DNA of 7,921 nt. It comes from an uncultured Ruminococcus sp. (lineage in GTDB: Bacteria > Bacillota > Clostridia > Oscillospirales > Ruminococcaceae). The DNA lies in assembly GCA_900541495.1 (NCBI GenBank), contig UQKC01000081.1, positions 1 through 7,921 of the forward strand, in the 5' to 3' direction. Under the pieces are notes generated by a model that was not told the origin of the DNA, did no database searches, and saw only the letters and a program-made list of their open reading frames with translations. Each line of letters opens with the position of its first letter. Positions within the stretch are counted from its first letter, which is position 1. The position numbers were made by a program, and so were the translations under genes. Positions 1 to 5,195 of the stretch are shown here, piece by piece.

Positions 1-53
1 TCAGCCCTTATAGGGCTAATTTCAAACCACCGCTTGAAGCGGTGGTCTTGACT
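1..53 (+). mobile_element. Possible right end of an IS200/IS605-type element (two hairpins)
   Basis: Two perfect hairpins lie side by side. AGCCCT (3-8) pairs with AGGGCT (12-17) around a 3-base loop. A 10-bp stem (26-35 with 37-46) closes on a single base, so in practice the tip opens. The second hairpin is followed by CTTGAC. Short subterminal hairpins ending near a TTGAC/TTCAA-like cleavage sequence are typical of the right ends of IS200/IS605 elements, where they also form the 3' part of the TnpB guide RNA. No tnpA or tnpB is visible because the window begins here. The hairpins could instead be the terminator of an upstream gene, but no T-run follows directly. Confidence 0.45.
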
Positions 54-76
54 TTGACGGTATGATATAATACTAT
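48..76 (+). promoter_or_regulatory. Promoter for the AraC regulator/glycosylase operon
   Basis: A perfect extended -10, TGATATAAT (63-71), lies about 75 bases before the start codon at 149. There is no good -35 at 17 bases, which is acceptable for an extended -10 promoter. An overlapping alternative is TTGACT (48-53), 17 bases, TACTAT (71-76). Its -35 would lie at the very edge of the preceding IS-like hairpin, so the element may have donated promoter sequence. Confidence 0.6.
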
Positions 77-148
77 TGATAAAAGCTGCGAATTATTGAA
101 AAAACAAAGTTTTTTGATACTATATTACTATTAGGGCGGGAAGGATCA

Positions 149-1012
149 ATGGAAAAAGCTTATCCAAAGGAAAACCGAATACATTCCTCGGAGCAGAAGC
201 CGTTCAGTTATTATGAGTGCGCGATACCGAACCGGTTCGGCTGCGTCCCGATGCATTGGCACAGCGAATTCGAGCTGAATTTTATACGCGAGGGTTCTGC
301 CGAATTTATCTGCGGCGAGGAAAAATTCATTTCTCAAAAGGGCGATATCATTATCACTCAGCCGAACGTTCTTCACTCGATATATCCATGCCCGAACGTC
401 AGTCAGAGATATGACACGCTTGTTTTCAGCCGTGAAATTTTCGGTGGCTCGGATCAGGACAGATACATTTCCGAGTGCATAAAGCCGCTCGTGAACGGCA
501 CGATGAAGATACCGACGCGCATAACCTCGGAACACTGTTATTACAATGAAATTGAAATGATGACAGAGAATATTTTTGCCTGCGCAAGAGGAGATGAACC
601 GCGGCTTGATATGCTTATGCGGAGCGAGCTGATACGCCTTTTCTGGCTGCTTGGAGAAGAAGCGGAAACCACACCCGGGATCGGCGATCCCGCGGATATT
701 ATCCGCCCTGCGCTGGAATATGTTGCGGAGCATTTCTCCGAGAGGATAACGGTGGCACAGCTTGCGGAGTCGGTGCATCTGAGCGAGAGCTATTTTATGA
801 ATCGTTTCCGAAAGCACGTCGGACTTAGCGCGGTCGAGTATATTTCGCATTTCCGCATAGAAAAAGCCTGCCAAAAACTGCTCGGCTCGGACGAAAATAT
901 CCTTGACATAGCTTATGACTGCGGATTTCGCAATATCTCCAATTTCAACCGTCAGTTCAGGCGGATATCAGGCTGTTCGCCGAGTGAATACAGGAGCAGG
1001 TCAGAACGATGA
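149..1012 (+). CDS. AraC-family transcriptional regulator with N-terminal cupin
   Basis: A 287-residue one-component regulator. The N-terminal half (about 20-95) is a cupin-like sensor pocket with HWH at 36-38, Glu40/Glu42, and the stretch GDIIITQPNVLH (65-76) that marks the AraC cupin arm. The C-terminal half (about 185-285) holds two helix-turn-helix motifs: TVAQLAESVHLSESYFMNRF (201-220) and ILDIAYDCGF (251-260) followed by NISNFNRQF and the hallmark G-x-SPSEYR (275-282). The length is normal for the family. The ATG at 149 is preceded by GGGAAGGA (138-145). The stop overlaps the start of the glycosylase gene by ATGA, so the two are co-transcribed and translationally coupled. Members usually respond to sugars or other small molecules and activate neighbouring genes. 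The ligand cannot be read from the sequence, and no transporter or catabolic gene lies nearby. Confidence 0.93.
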   Translation: MEKAYPKENRIHSSEQKPFSYYECAIPNRFGCVPMHWHSEFELNFIREGSAEFICGEEKFISQKGDIIITQPNVLHSIYPCPNVSQRYDTLVFSREIFGGSDQDRYISECIKPLVNGTMKIPTRITSEHCYYNEIEMMTENIFACARGDEPRLDMLMRSELIRLFWLLGEEAETTPGIGDPADIIRPALEYVAEHFSERITVAQLAESVHLSESYFMNRFRKHVGLSAVEYISHFRIEKACQKLLGSDENILDIAYDCGFRNISNFNRQFRRISGCSPSEYRSRSER

Positions 1013-1518
1013 AACAGAACGAATACACAAACATCACCCACAGCTTTCCGCCTTTTTACAGCGAAAGCTCAAAGCTGCTCATTCTCGGCAGCTTTCCGTC
1101 CGTGAAATCAAGGGAGGACGGCTTTTTCTACGGTCATCCACAGAATCGCTTCTGGAAAATGCTCGCCGCTGTTTACGGCGAGGCTTTGCCGACCGATATC
1201 ACGCAGAAAAAAGTCTTGCTCGAACGGCATAATATCGCACTTTACGATGTTATTTACAGCTGCGATATAGTCGGTTCGAGCGACAGCAGCATAAAGAATG
1301 TCGTTCCTGCAAATTTGAATGAAATTATCGAAAATTCGCATGTCGAACGGATAATTTTGAACGGAAAAACGGCGGAGAAATTCTTCCGGAAGTATCAGGA
1401 CAACTCGCTTTTCGATATGGCAAGCGTTATGCCCTCGACAAGTCCTGCGAACGCGGCTTTTTCGCTCCAAAGGCTTATCGAAGTATGGGGCGAAGCGCTT
1501 CTTCATGAAAATAGTTAA
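1009..1518 (+). CDS. DNA-deoxyinosine (hypoxanthine) glycosylase, UDG superfamily family 6 type
   Basis: A 169-residue protein with the compact UDG fold. Motif I reads LILGSFPSVKSREDGFFYG (24-42) and is followed by HPQNRFW (43-49), where Asn46 aligns with the region holding the catalytic Asn in family-6 enzymes. The C-terminal DNA-intercalation motif is MPSTSPANA, in place of the HPSP found in classical UDG. This pattern fits the hypoxanthine-DNA glycosylases (family 6, described from Methanosarcina barkeri), which remove deaminated adenine from DNA as the first step of base excision repair. The protein is cytoplasmic and the length is close to the family norm. It starts inside the stop codon of the AraC gene (ATGA), so translation is probably coupled and no independent promoter is needed. 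Substrate preference (hypoxanthine, xanthine or uracil) is inferred only. Confidence 0.85.
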   Translation: MKQNEYTNITHSFPPFYSESSKLLILGSFPSVKSREDGFFYGHPQNRFWKMLAAVYGEALPTDITQKKVLLERHNIALYDVIYSCDIVGSSDSSIKNVVPANLNEIIENSHVERIILNGKTAEKFFRKYQDNSLFDMASVMPSTSPANAAFSLQRLIEVWGEALLHENS

Positions 1519-1552
1519 TCGGAAAAAACTATGGTTGCTGAACTTGACGAAA

Positions 1553-1576
1553 AATAAGCTTGTTTATTGCTTTTTT
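1553..1576 (+). terminator. Weak AT-rich intrinsic terminator
   Basis: AATAAG (1553-1558) pairs with TTTATT (1563-1568), including one G-T pair, around a CTTG tetraloop. It is followed by a run of six T (1571-1576). It lies 35 bases after the glycosylase stop and is the only terminator candidate before the next promoter. The stem is weak. Confidence 0.35.
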
Positions 1577-1608
1577 GCACAATCTTTTAATAAATTTATT
1601 GTAAAATC

Positions 1609-1637
1609 TTGAAAAAAGAGCAGAAATGTAATATAAT
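1609..1637 (+). promoter_or_regulatory. Promoter of the DHH phosphoesterase operon
   Basis: TTGAAA (1609-1614), a 17-base spacer and TATAAT (1632-1637). Transcription would begin near 1645, giving a leader of about 60 bases before the ATG at 1704. The surroundings are very AT-rich. Confidence 0.75.
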
Positions 1638-1703
1638 ATTTTTATTATCGAAATACTATGGAAAATTTTTAATCTTTGAATATTTTTAAGGAGAGTTGAA
1701 TAT

Positions 1704-2624
1704 ATGAGATTAGTTACACGCTCGGATTTTGACGGCCTTGCCTGCGGAGCATTGCTCAAGGACGTAGGCGTTATCGATTGCTGGAAGTTCGTTCACCCGA
1801 AAGATCTTCAGGACGGACTTGTTGAGATCACAAAGGACGACTGCCTTGCAAACGTTCCGTTCGTTGAGGGCTGCGGACTTTGGTTCGACCACCACTCCAG
1901 CGAATTTGAAAGAAATCAGCTTGAAGGAAAATTCGTCGGCGAAAGCAGACTTACACCCTCTTGTGCGCGCATCATCTACGATTACTACGGCGGCGAGGAA
2001 CGTTTCTCGCACTATGACGAAATGATGGAAGCTGTTGACAAGGTTGACAGCGGACATCTTACAAAGGAAGAGATCCTTCATCCCGAGGGCTGGATACTTA
2101 TCGGTTTCCTTATGGATCCGAGAACAGGTCTTGGAAGATGGAGAAACTTCACAATTTCAAACTATCAGCTCATGGAAAAGCTTATCGACTGCTGCCGCAC
2201 TATGAACACTGAGGAGATACTCGATCTTCCCGATGTCAAGGAGCGTATCGAAGTTTACAACGAGCAGACCGAGAAGTTCATCGAAATGGTAAAGGCTCAT
2301 ACACGCGTTGAAAAGGACGTTATCATCTCTGACCTCCGCGGCGTTGACCCTATCTATTCAGGCAACAGATTCCTTATCTACAGCCTTTATCCCGAGCAGA
2401 ATATCTCCGCTTGGATAGTAAACGGCAAGGGCGGCGCAGGCTGCAGTGCAGCTGTCGGCTACTCAATACTTAACAGAACATCGAACGTTGATGTTGGTCA
2501 CCTTATGCTCAAATACGGCGGCGGCGGACATAAGGCTGTCGGCACTTGCCAGTTCAGCGATGAGAATATGGATACCGAACTGCCGAAGATGCTTGACGAG
2601 CTTGTCAACGGTGTAAAGGATTGA
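1704..2624 (+). CDS. DHH/DHHA1-family phosphoesterase (exopolyphosphatase/nanoRNase-like)
   Basis: A 306-residue cytoplasmic hydrolase of the DHH superfamily. The metal site is readable in order: motif I is SDFDG (7-11, Asp8 and Asp10), motif III is FDHH (61-64, the name-giving DHH), and motif IV probably includes Asp112/Asp115 in AVDKVDSGH. The C-terminal DHHA1 substrate-binding domain ends with YGGGGHKAVGTCQF (271-284), the conserved GGGGH loop. Known members use two Mn ions to hydrolyse short RNA, pApA, cyclic dinucleotides or polyphosphate. The sequence here does not separate these, and database names such as exopolyphosphatase should be read loosely. AAGGAG (1688-1693) lies 10 bases before the ATG. 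The gene is followed after 16 bases by a small FakA-domain protein, so the two form an operon. Confidence 0.88.
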   Translation: MRLVTRSDFDGLACGALLKDVGVIDCWKFVHPKDLQDGLVEITKDDCLANVPFVEGCGLWFDHHSSEFERNQLEGKFVGESRLTPSCARIIYDYYGGEERFSHYDEMMEAVDKVDSGHLTKEEILHPEGWILIGFLMDPRTGLGRWRNFTISNYQLMEKLIDCCRTMNTEEILDLPDVKERIEVYNEQTEKFIEMVKAHTRVEKDVIISDLRGVDPIYSGNRFLIYSLYPEQNISAWIVNGKGGAGCSAAVGYSILNRTSNVDVGHLMLKYGGGGHKAVGTCQFSDENMDTELPKMLDELVNGVKD

Positions 2625-2640
2625 GAGGATACTATATAAA

Positions 2641-2892
2641 ATGATAGAATACCGCTATGATACACAGCTTCTTATCGAGGGCACAGACCTTGACGAAGAT
2701 AAGATCGATGAATACTTCCGTGAGAATTTCATCGGTGACAGTCTGCTCGCGGTCGGCGATGAGGAGCTTATAAAGATACACTACCACACCAACGAGCCGT
2801 GGAAAGTCCTCGAATACTGCGCAACGCTCGGCGAGATATATGATATCGTTGTCGAGGATATGGACAGACAGTCGAGAGGTCTCAAAGGCTGA
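2641..2892 (+). CDS. Small stand-alone protein like the C-terminal domain of FakA/YloV kinases
   Basis: An 83-residue protein beginning at an ATG 16 bases after the phosphoesterase stop, with a GAGAGGA Shine-Dalgarno (2623-2629) overlapping that stop. The order IEYRYDTQLLIEG (2-14), GDSLLAVGD (32-40), IKIHYHTNEP (44-53), VLEYCATLGEI (57-67) and the terminal VEDMDRQ (71-77) matches the C-terminal Dak1_2-type domain of the fatty acid kinase FakA (YloV), where the motif runs GDS..VVGD..LVKVHVHTN.P..VLEYA..YGE. In FakA this domain sits after the nucleotide-binding DhaL domain and contributes to work with the FakB lipid carriers. The kinase domain is absent here, so the protein cannot phosphorylate by itself. 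It may be a regulatory or binding module. It looks intact rather than degraded, with a good ribosome site and no frameshift. Confidence 0.75.
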   Translation: MIEYRYDTQLLIEGTDLDEDKIDEYFRENFIGDSLLAVGDEELIKIHYHTNEPWKVLEYCATLGEIYDIVVEDMDRQSRGLKG

Positions 2893-2910
2893 TCTTATGG
2901 CAGTTAGAAA

Positions 2911-2942
2911 AGCGTTTTGCATATATTTTTCGTGCAAAAGCT
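2911..2942 (+). terminator. Hairpin after the FakA-domain gene (possible terminator)
   Basis: AGC(G)TTTTGCA (2911-2921) pairs with TGCAAAAGCT (2933-2942), a 10-bp stem with a single bulged G and an 11-base loop. No T-run follows directly; the nearest are a T5 and a T7 tract about 45-60 bases further on. It may protect the 3' end of the operon or end transcription inefficiently. Confidence 0.35.
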
Positions 2943-2949
2943 GTCATAT

Positions 2950-2958
2950 TGCTATAAT
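2950..2958 (+). promoter_or_regulatory. Second candidate promoter upstream of the SCP2-like gene
   Basis: A perfect extended -10, TGCTATAAT, without a recognisable -35. It would give a leader of about 210 bases for the gene at 3175. It is much weaker evidence than the promoter at 3015-3043. Confidence 0.3.
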
Positions 2959-3014
2959 CAAAGCATAGGGTTTACCAAATTTTTAGGCTTTTTTTAGATA
3001 ATTTTCATAAAATA

Positions 3015-3043
3015 TTGACTTTTACGAAAAAAAGATATATAAT
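3015..3043 (+). promoter_or_regulatory. Main promoter of the SCP2-like protein gene
   Basis: TTGACT (3015-3020), a 17-base spacer and TATAAT (3038-3043). Transcription should start near 3050, leaving a leader of about 125 bases, longer than needed for translation. Confidence 0.8.
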
Positions 3044-3047
3044 TACA

Positions 3048-3089
3048 ACAGTTAAAGTTCCCGAGGTCACTGTATGCAAAGCAGGGAAC
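3048..3089 (+). other. Structured 5' leader hairpin, possibly a pseudoknot
   Basis: GTTCCC (3057-3062) pairs with GGGAAC (3084-3089) across a 21-base loop. ACAGT (3048-3052) can pair with ACTGT (3069-3073) inside that loop, which would give an H-type pseudoknot arrangement if transcription starts early enough to include it. AT-rich tracts with T6 runs follow at about 3104 and 3120. I do not recognise a known riboswitch class. Confidence 0.3.
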
Positions 3090-3174
3090 ACAGTTCAAGC
3101 AATTTTTTAAGTTTTAAAGTTTTTTATACGGCGGATCAAAACGCTTGTATCAGAAATTGTATGGAGGAATCATT

Positions 3175-3870
3175 ATGGCAATCAATGATAAGAAGACCGC
3201 TTCCGAAGTTAAGAAGAACGATACTGCAAAGACTGTTGAAACTACCAAGACCGCAGCACCGGCTGCCGAAGTTAAACCCGCTGAAGTAAAGCCCGCAGAG
3301 GTAAAGCCTGCTGAAGTTAAACCTGCCGAGGTAAAGGCTGCCGCTCCTGCTCCTAAGAATACAGAAAAAAAGAAGCCTGCTGAGAAGAAGGCTGAAAAGA
3401 AAGTCGCAGAGAAGAAGCCTGCTGAAAAGAAAGCACCTGCAAAGAAGACAGATGCTAAAACAGCAAAGGCTGAAAAGCCTGCCGCAAAGACAGCTGAAAA
3501 AGCACCTAAGGCTAAAGCTCCGAGAGCACCTAAAGCTCCTAAGGTTTCACCTTATCAGGCTGCTGTTGCAAAGGCTCAGAAGAAGTTCTCGACTATCAAG
3601 ACCGACCTCGTTAAGTATCCTATCGCTGTAAACATTGAACTCAACGGCTCTGCCGAGGGTGTATTCTATGTTTACCTCAGCGAAGCAGGAAAGCCTGATG
3701 TTGAACCTTACAGATACAATGACTACGATGTATATGTAAGAGTTGACGCAGATGCTTTCGACAAGATCCTTGACGGAAAGCTCAGCGTTTACAAGGCTCT
3801 CGCAGAGGGTTCTCTCCACGTTGAGGGTACTGTAAAGAAGGCTCTTATGTTCTTCCTCTCCGCATTCTAA
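3175..3870 (+). CDS. SCP2-like domain protein with Lys/Ala/Pro-rich histone H1-like N-terminus
   Basis: A 231-residue protein in two parts. Residues 1-125 are low-complexity and strongly basic: four VKPAE pentads (33-52), then many AEKK, PAEKK, AKTAEK and PKAPK units, resembling eukaryotic H1 tails or bacterial Hc1/AlgP-type DNA-binding tails. Residues 127-231 look like an SCP2 (sterol carrier protein 2) fold: a VNIELNGSAEGVFYVYLSEAG strand pair, YDVYVRVDADAFDKIL (184-199), then DGKLSVYKALAEGSLHVEGT (200-219) and a terminal hydrophobic helix. The GKL..Y.AL..G.L.VEG pattern is the family's clearest mark. SCP2 domains bind lipids or acyl chains. No signal peptide or membrane segment is present, so the protein is probably cytoplasmic. 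The start is the ATG at 3175, with GGAGG seven bases upstream; an in-frame TTG at 3145 has no support. It is transcribed alone, and a MITE-like element abuts the stop. Confidence 0.8.
   Translation: MAINDKKTASEVKKNDTAKTVETTKTAAPAAEVKPAEVKPAEVKPAEVKPAEVKAAAPAPKNTEKKKPAEKKAEKKVAEKKPAEKKAPAKKTDAKTAKAEKPAAKTAEKAPKAKAPRAPKAPKVSPYQAAVAKAQKKFSTIKTDLVKYPIAVNIELNGSAEGVFYVYLSEAGKPDVEPYRYNDYDVYVRVDADAFDKILDGKLSVYKALAEGSLHVEGTVKKALMFFLSAF
3271..3330 (+). repeat. Four tandem 15-bp units encoding VKPAE
   Basis: Four in-frame units of 15 bases encode Val-Lys-Pro-Ala-Glu, with a partial fifth unit following (VKAA). The units differ almost only at third codon positions (gttaaa/gtaaag, ccc/cct, gct/gca/gcc, gaa/gag). 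The protein repeat is therefore conserved while the DNA has drifted, arguing for selection on the peptide rather than recent slippage. Confidence 0.9.
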
Positions 3871-3994
3871 GGAAACGCTGATTAATACGTTTTTGCCATT
3901 TTCAAAATGTTTATGTCAAATTGACATTAAAGGCGTAAAATCGTACATTTCTCAAAAATGGCAAAACGAGCGCTTCGCTTTAATCAGCTTTTTC
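3871..3994. mobile_element. MITE-like inverted-repeat element directly behind a stop codon
   Basis: The element has 15-base terminal inverted repeats: GGAAACGCTGATTAA on the left (3871-3885) and GAAAAAGCTGATTAA on the complement of the right end (3980-3994). Nine bases are identical at the inner end, with two mismatches overall. It is flanked by CTAA on both sides (3867-3870 and 3995-3998), a likely 4-bp target duplication of the YTAR type used by IS5-group transposases. A second inner pair, 3888-3902 with 3954-3968, extends the fold. The right arm carries an extra small hairpin, AGCGCTTCGCT (3969-3979). There is no coding capacity. The left CTAA contains the stop codon of the SCP2-like gene. 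Transcribed from the left, the stem ends in TTAATCAGC followed by TTTTT, so it probably also acts as that gene's terminator. Confidence 0.65.
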
Positions 3995-4052
3995 CTAAGA
4001 CGTGAAATACTCAGAGCAAAGTGATAAGCATTTTATGCCGATATATTTGCAC

Positions 4053-4083
4053 CGATAAGGTTTTTTGATGTTAAAACTTATCG
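4053..4083. terminator. Hairpin between the MITE-like element and the Hpt gene
   Basis: CGATAAG (4053-4059) pairs with CTTATCG (4077-4083), with additional TTTT/AAAA pairing inside after one bulge. It lies about 20 bases downstream of the Hpt stop on the minus strand, where a terminator is expected. The minus-strand tail lacks a good T-run, so the role is uncertain. Confidence 0.4.
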
Positions 4084-4103
4084 AAAAATACTTTTCTTAT
4101 AAC

Positions 4104-4475
4104 TCACTCGTGCGGAGTTTCCTTTATCGCCTGCTGTATCTCGATGACTTTTGGCTCCATACCGCGCAGACGCTGTTCAGCCTGCGTGTAATTTCCCGAT
4201 TTTATGTCCTTCATCACAAGCTCCGATTCGGAAAAAAGCTCGTCCATTCCAAGATTGCCGAGAACGCCTTTGAGCTTGTGCGCACACATTTCAGCCTTCG
4301 CATAGTCGCCCGAAGCGAGCGCTGCATATATCTCCTCAAAACGTTCCGTATCGGCAAATTCGCCGAGAAATTTCACATAAAGCTCGTCCAGACCGCCGAA
4401 ACGGTCGATAGTCTTGTCCGTGTTCACCCCTACACGCTTGAGCTTATCAAAAAAAGCGTCAAAATTTTTTCCCAT
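4104..4475 (-). CDS. Stand-alone histidine phosphotransfer (Hpt) domain protein
   Basis: A 123-residue single-domain protein. The Hpt signature AHKLKGVLGNLGMDEL (65-80) carries the phospho-accepting His66, followed by the HxLKG and downstream Gly/Leu positions that define the family. It is almost wholly helical, as expected for the four-helix bundle: GGLDELYVKFLGEF (27-40), the active-site helix, and SESELVMKDIKSGNYTQAEQ (82-101). Hpt proteins carry a phosphoryl group between Asp residues of receivers in multistep phosphorelays. The start is the ATG at 4475, with GGAAAGGA (complement of 4487-4494) 11 bases upstream; an in-frame TTG seven codons earlier overlaps that site and is unlikely. The gene is divergent from a receiver gene and a CheX-like gene, which are its natural partners. 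No kinase is encoded in this window. Confidence 0.88.
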   Translation of the reverse strand: MGKNFDAFFDKLKRVGVNTDKTIDRFGGLDELYVKFLGEFADTERFEEIYAALASGDYAKAEMCAHKLKGVLGNLGMDELFSESELVMKDIKSGNYTQAEQRLRGMEPKVIEIQQAIKETPHE

Positions 4476-4557
4476 AGTTACAATGTTCCTTTCCAAAACG
4501 TATGCATTTTTATGCGGATCAATTTAATAATGCTGAAATTATTCCTATAGATTTACT

Positions 4558-4587
4558 GTGACAATTGCTTTATTTTTATTATATAAT
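4558..4587 (+). promoter_or_regulatory. Distal plus-strand promoter candidate, facing the Hpt promoter
   Basis: GTGACA (4558-4563), 18 bases, TATAAT (4582-4587), reading toward the receiver gene with a leader of about 210 bases. Its -10 overlaps that of the opposing Hpt promoter within the palindrome ATTATATAAT (4578-4587), so the two could not be occupied together. Confidence 0.4.
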
Positions 4588-4606
4588 GTCGGACATAATT
4601 TGTCAA
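4578..4606 (-). promoter_or_regulatory. Consensus promoter of the Hpt gene
   Basis: On the minus strand the sequence is TTGACA (complement of 4601-4606), a 17-base spacer, and TATAAT (complement of 4578-4583): both hexamers and the spacing are exact consensus. Transcription would start near 4571, giving a leader of about 95 bases before the ATG at 4475. Confidence 0.85.
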
Positions 4607-4744
4607 CAAAAAGTGTGTTATAAAGCTAATTATCACTATTTTTGTGAATTTTTATAACTTAATTAACATCTTTTACATAAATTGCGAAAACGTTTTTGTG
4701 TATAATGCACAACAGATGCACAGAAAGAATATTTATTAATTCTC

Positions 4745-4773
4745 TTGAAAAAATTTGGGTTTTATGGTATAAT
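4745..4773 (+). promoter_or_regulatory. Main promoter of the receiver/CheX-like operon
   Basis: TTGAAA (4745-4750), a 17-base spacer and TATAAT (4768-4773), preceded by TGG so that it is also an extended -10. Transcription would start near 4780, only about 25 bases before the ATG at 4806, with AGGAGG at 4793-4798. Confidence 0.85.
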
Positions 4774-4805
4774 TCAGTTGTAATATTGGTTTAGGAGGCG
4801 CACAG

Positions 4806-5180
4806 ATGTCCGATACAACAAAAAAGCTCAAAATTCTTATCTGCGATGACTCGGCTCTTGTCAGAAAACAACTCAGCAACATTCTCTCAGATATCGGAGA
4901 TTTTGAAATATTCTTCGCCGAAAACGGCAACGCAGCAGTTACAAAATATGCGGAGATCCTTCCCGATCTTTCGTTTATGGATATAGTTATGCCCGAAAAA
5001 ACAGGTATCGACGCACTCAAGGATATCATTTCCCTCAACCCGAGTGCAAAGGTCGTTATGGCTTCTTCGATCGGTACACAGGGCAACCTTAAGACCGCTA
5101 TCGAATGCGGCGCTTTTGATTTCATTCAGAAGCCCGTTGATAAAAGCGCAGTCGAAAAGATCATCAACAAGATAATGTAA
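4806..5180 (+). CDS. Stand-alone CheY-like response regulator receiver
   Basis: A 124-residue single receiver domain with no output domain. All key positions are present: acidic pair Asp14-Asp15 (ICDDSALVR), phospho-acceptor Asp59 in FMDIVMPEKTG, the switch Ser87 in VVMASSIG, and Lys109 in FIQKPVD. The region around Ser87 and Lys109 (ASSIGTQGNL...CGAFDFIQKP) resembles Firmicute CheY. As a free receiver it acts by protein contact or as an intermediate in a phosphorelay. AGGAGG lies seven bases before the ATG. The next gene, a CheX-like phosphatase fusion, begins 15 bases after the stop, and the Hpt gene is divergent. The likely scheme is that Hpt phosphorylates this protein and the fusion dephosphorylates it. 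No flagellar or chemoreceptor gene lies in the window, so chemotaxis itself is not implied. Confidence 0.92.
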   Translation: MSDTTKKLKILICDDSALVRKQLSNILSDIGDFEIFFAENGNAAVTKYAEILPDLSFMDIVMPEKTGIDALKDIISLNPSAKVVMASSIGTQGNLKTAIECGAFDFIQKPVDKSAVEKIINKIM

Positions 5181-5195
5181 GGAGGGTGAGCTGAC

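Larger units (their letters stand above)
4476..4805. other. 330-bp divergent regulatory spacer
   Basis: This AT-rich spacer separates the minus-strand Hpt gene from the plus-strand receiver operon. It holds the promoters listed separately and a direct repeat of ATGCACA (4705-4711 and 4716-4722). It also holds an AAAACGTTTT palindrome (4687-4696) just upstream of a lone TATAAT (4701-4706), and a small TCAC/GTGA dyad near 4632-4647. I see no small gene or RNA gene in it. Confidence 0.6.

Noticed and set aside
146..874. A 242-codon minus-strand frame over the AraC gene
   Set aside because: The plus-strand frame encodes an unmistakable AraC regulator; the opposite frame has no recognisable motif or start signal.
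3271..3345. Possible CRISPR or recombination repeat
   Set aside because: The 15-bp units are in-frame codons for VKPAE without spacers, so they are a protein repeat.
4065..4550. A 161-codon plus-strand open frame opposite the Hpt gene
   Set aside because: It has no ribosome site, a composition unlike real proteins, and mirrors the Hpt gene, which has a clear family motif, promoter and ribosome site.
4682..4700. A possible CcpA (cre) site around AAAACGTTTT upstream of the receiver operon
   Set aside because: The centre is palindromic, but the outer TG and CA positions of the cre consensus do not fit, so I do not call it.
4701..4706. TATAAT as an additional receiver promoter
   Set aside because: No acceptable -35 lies 16-18 bases upstream (the nearest candidate, TTGCGA, is only 13 away) and there is no TGn extension.
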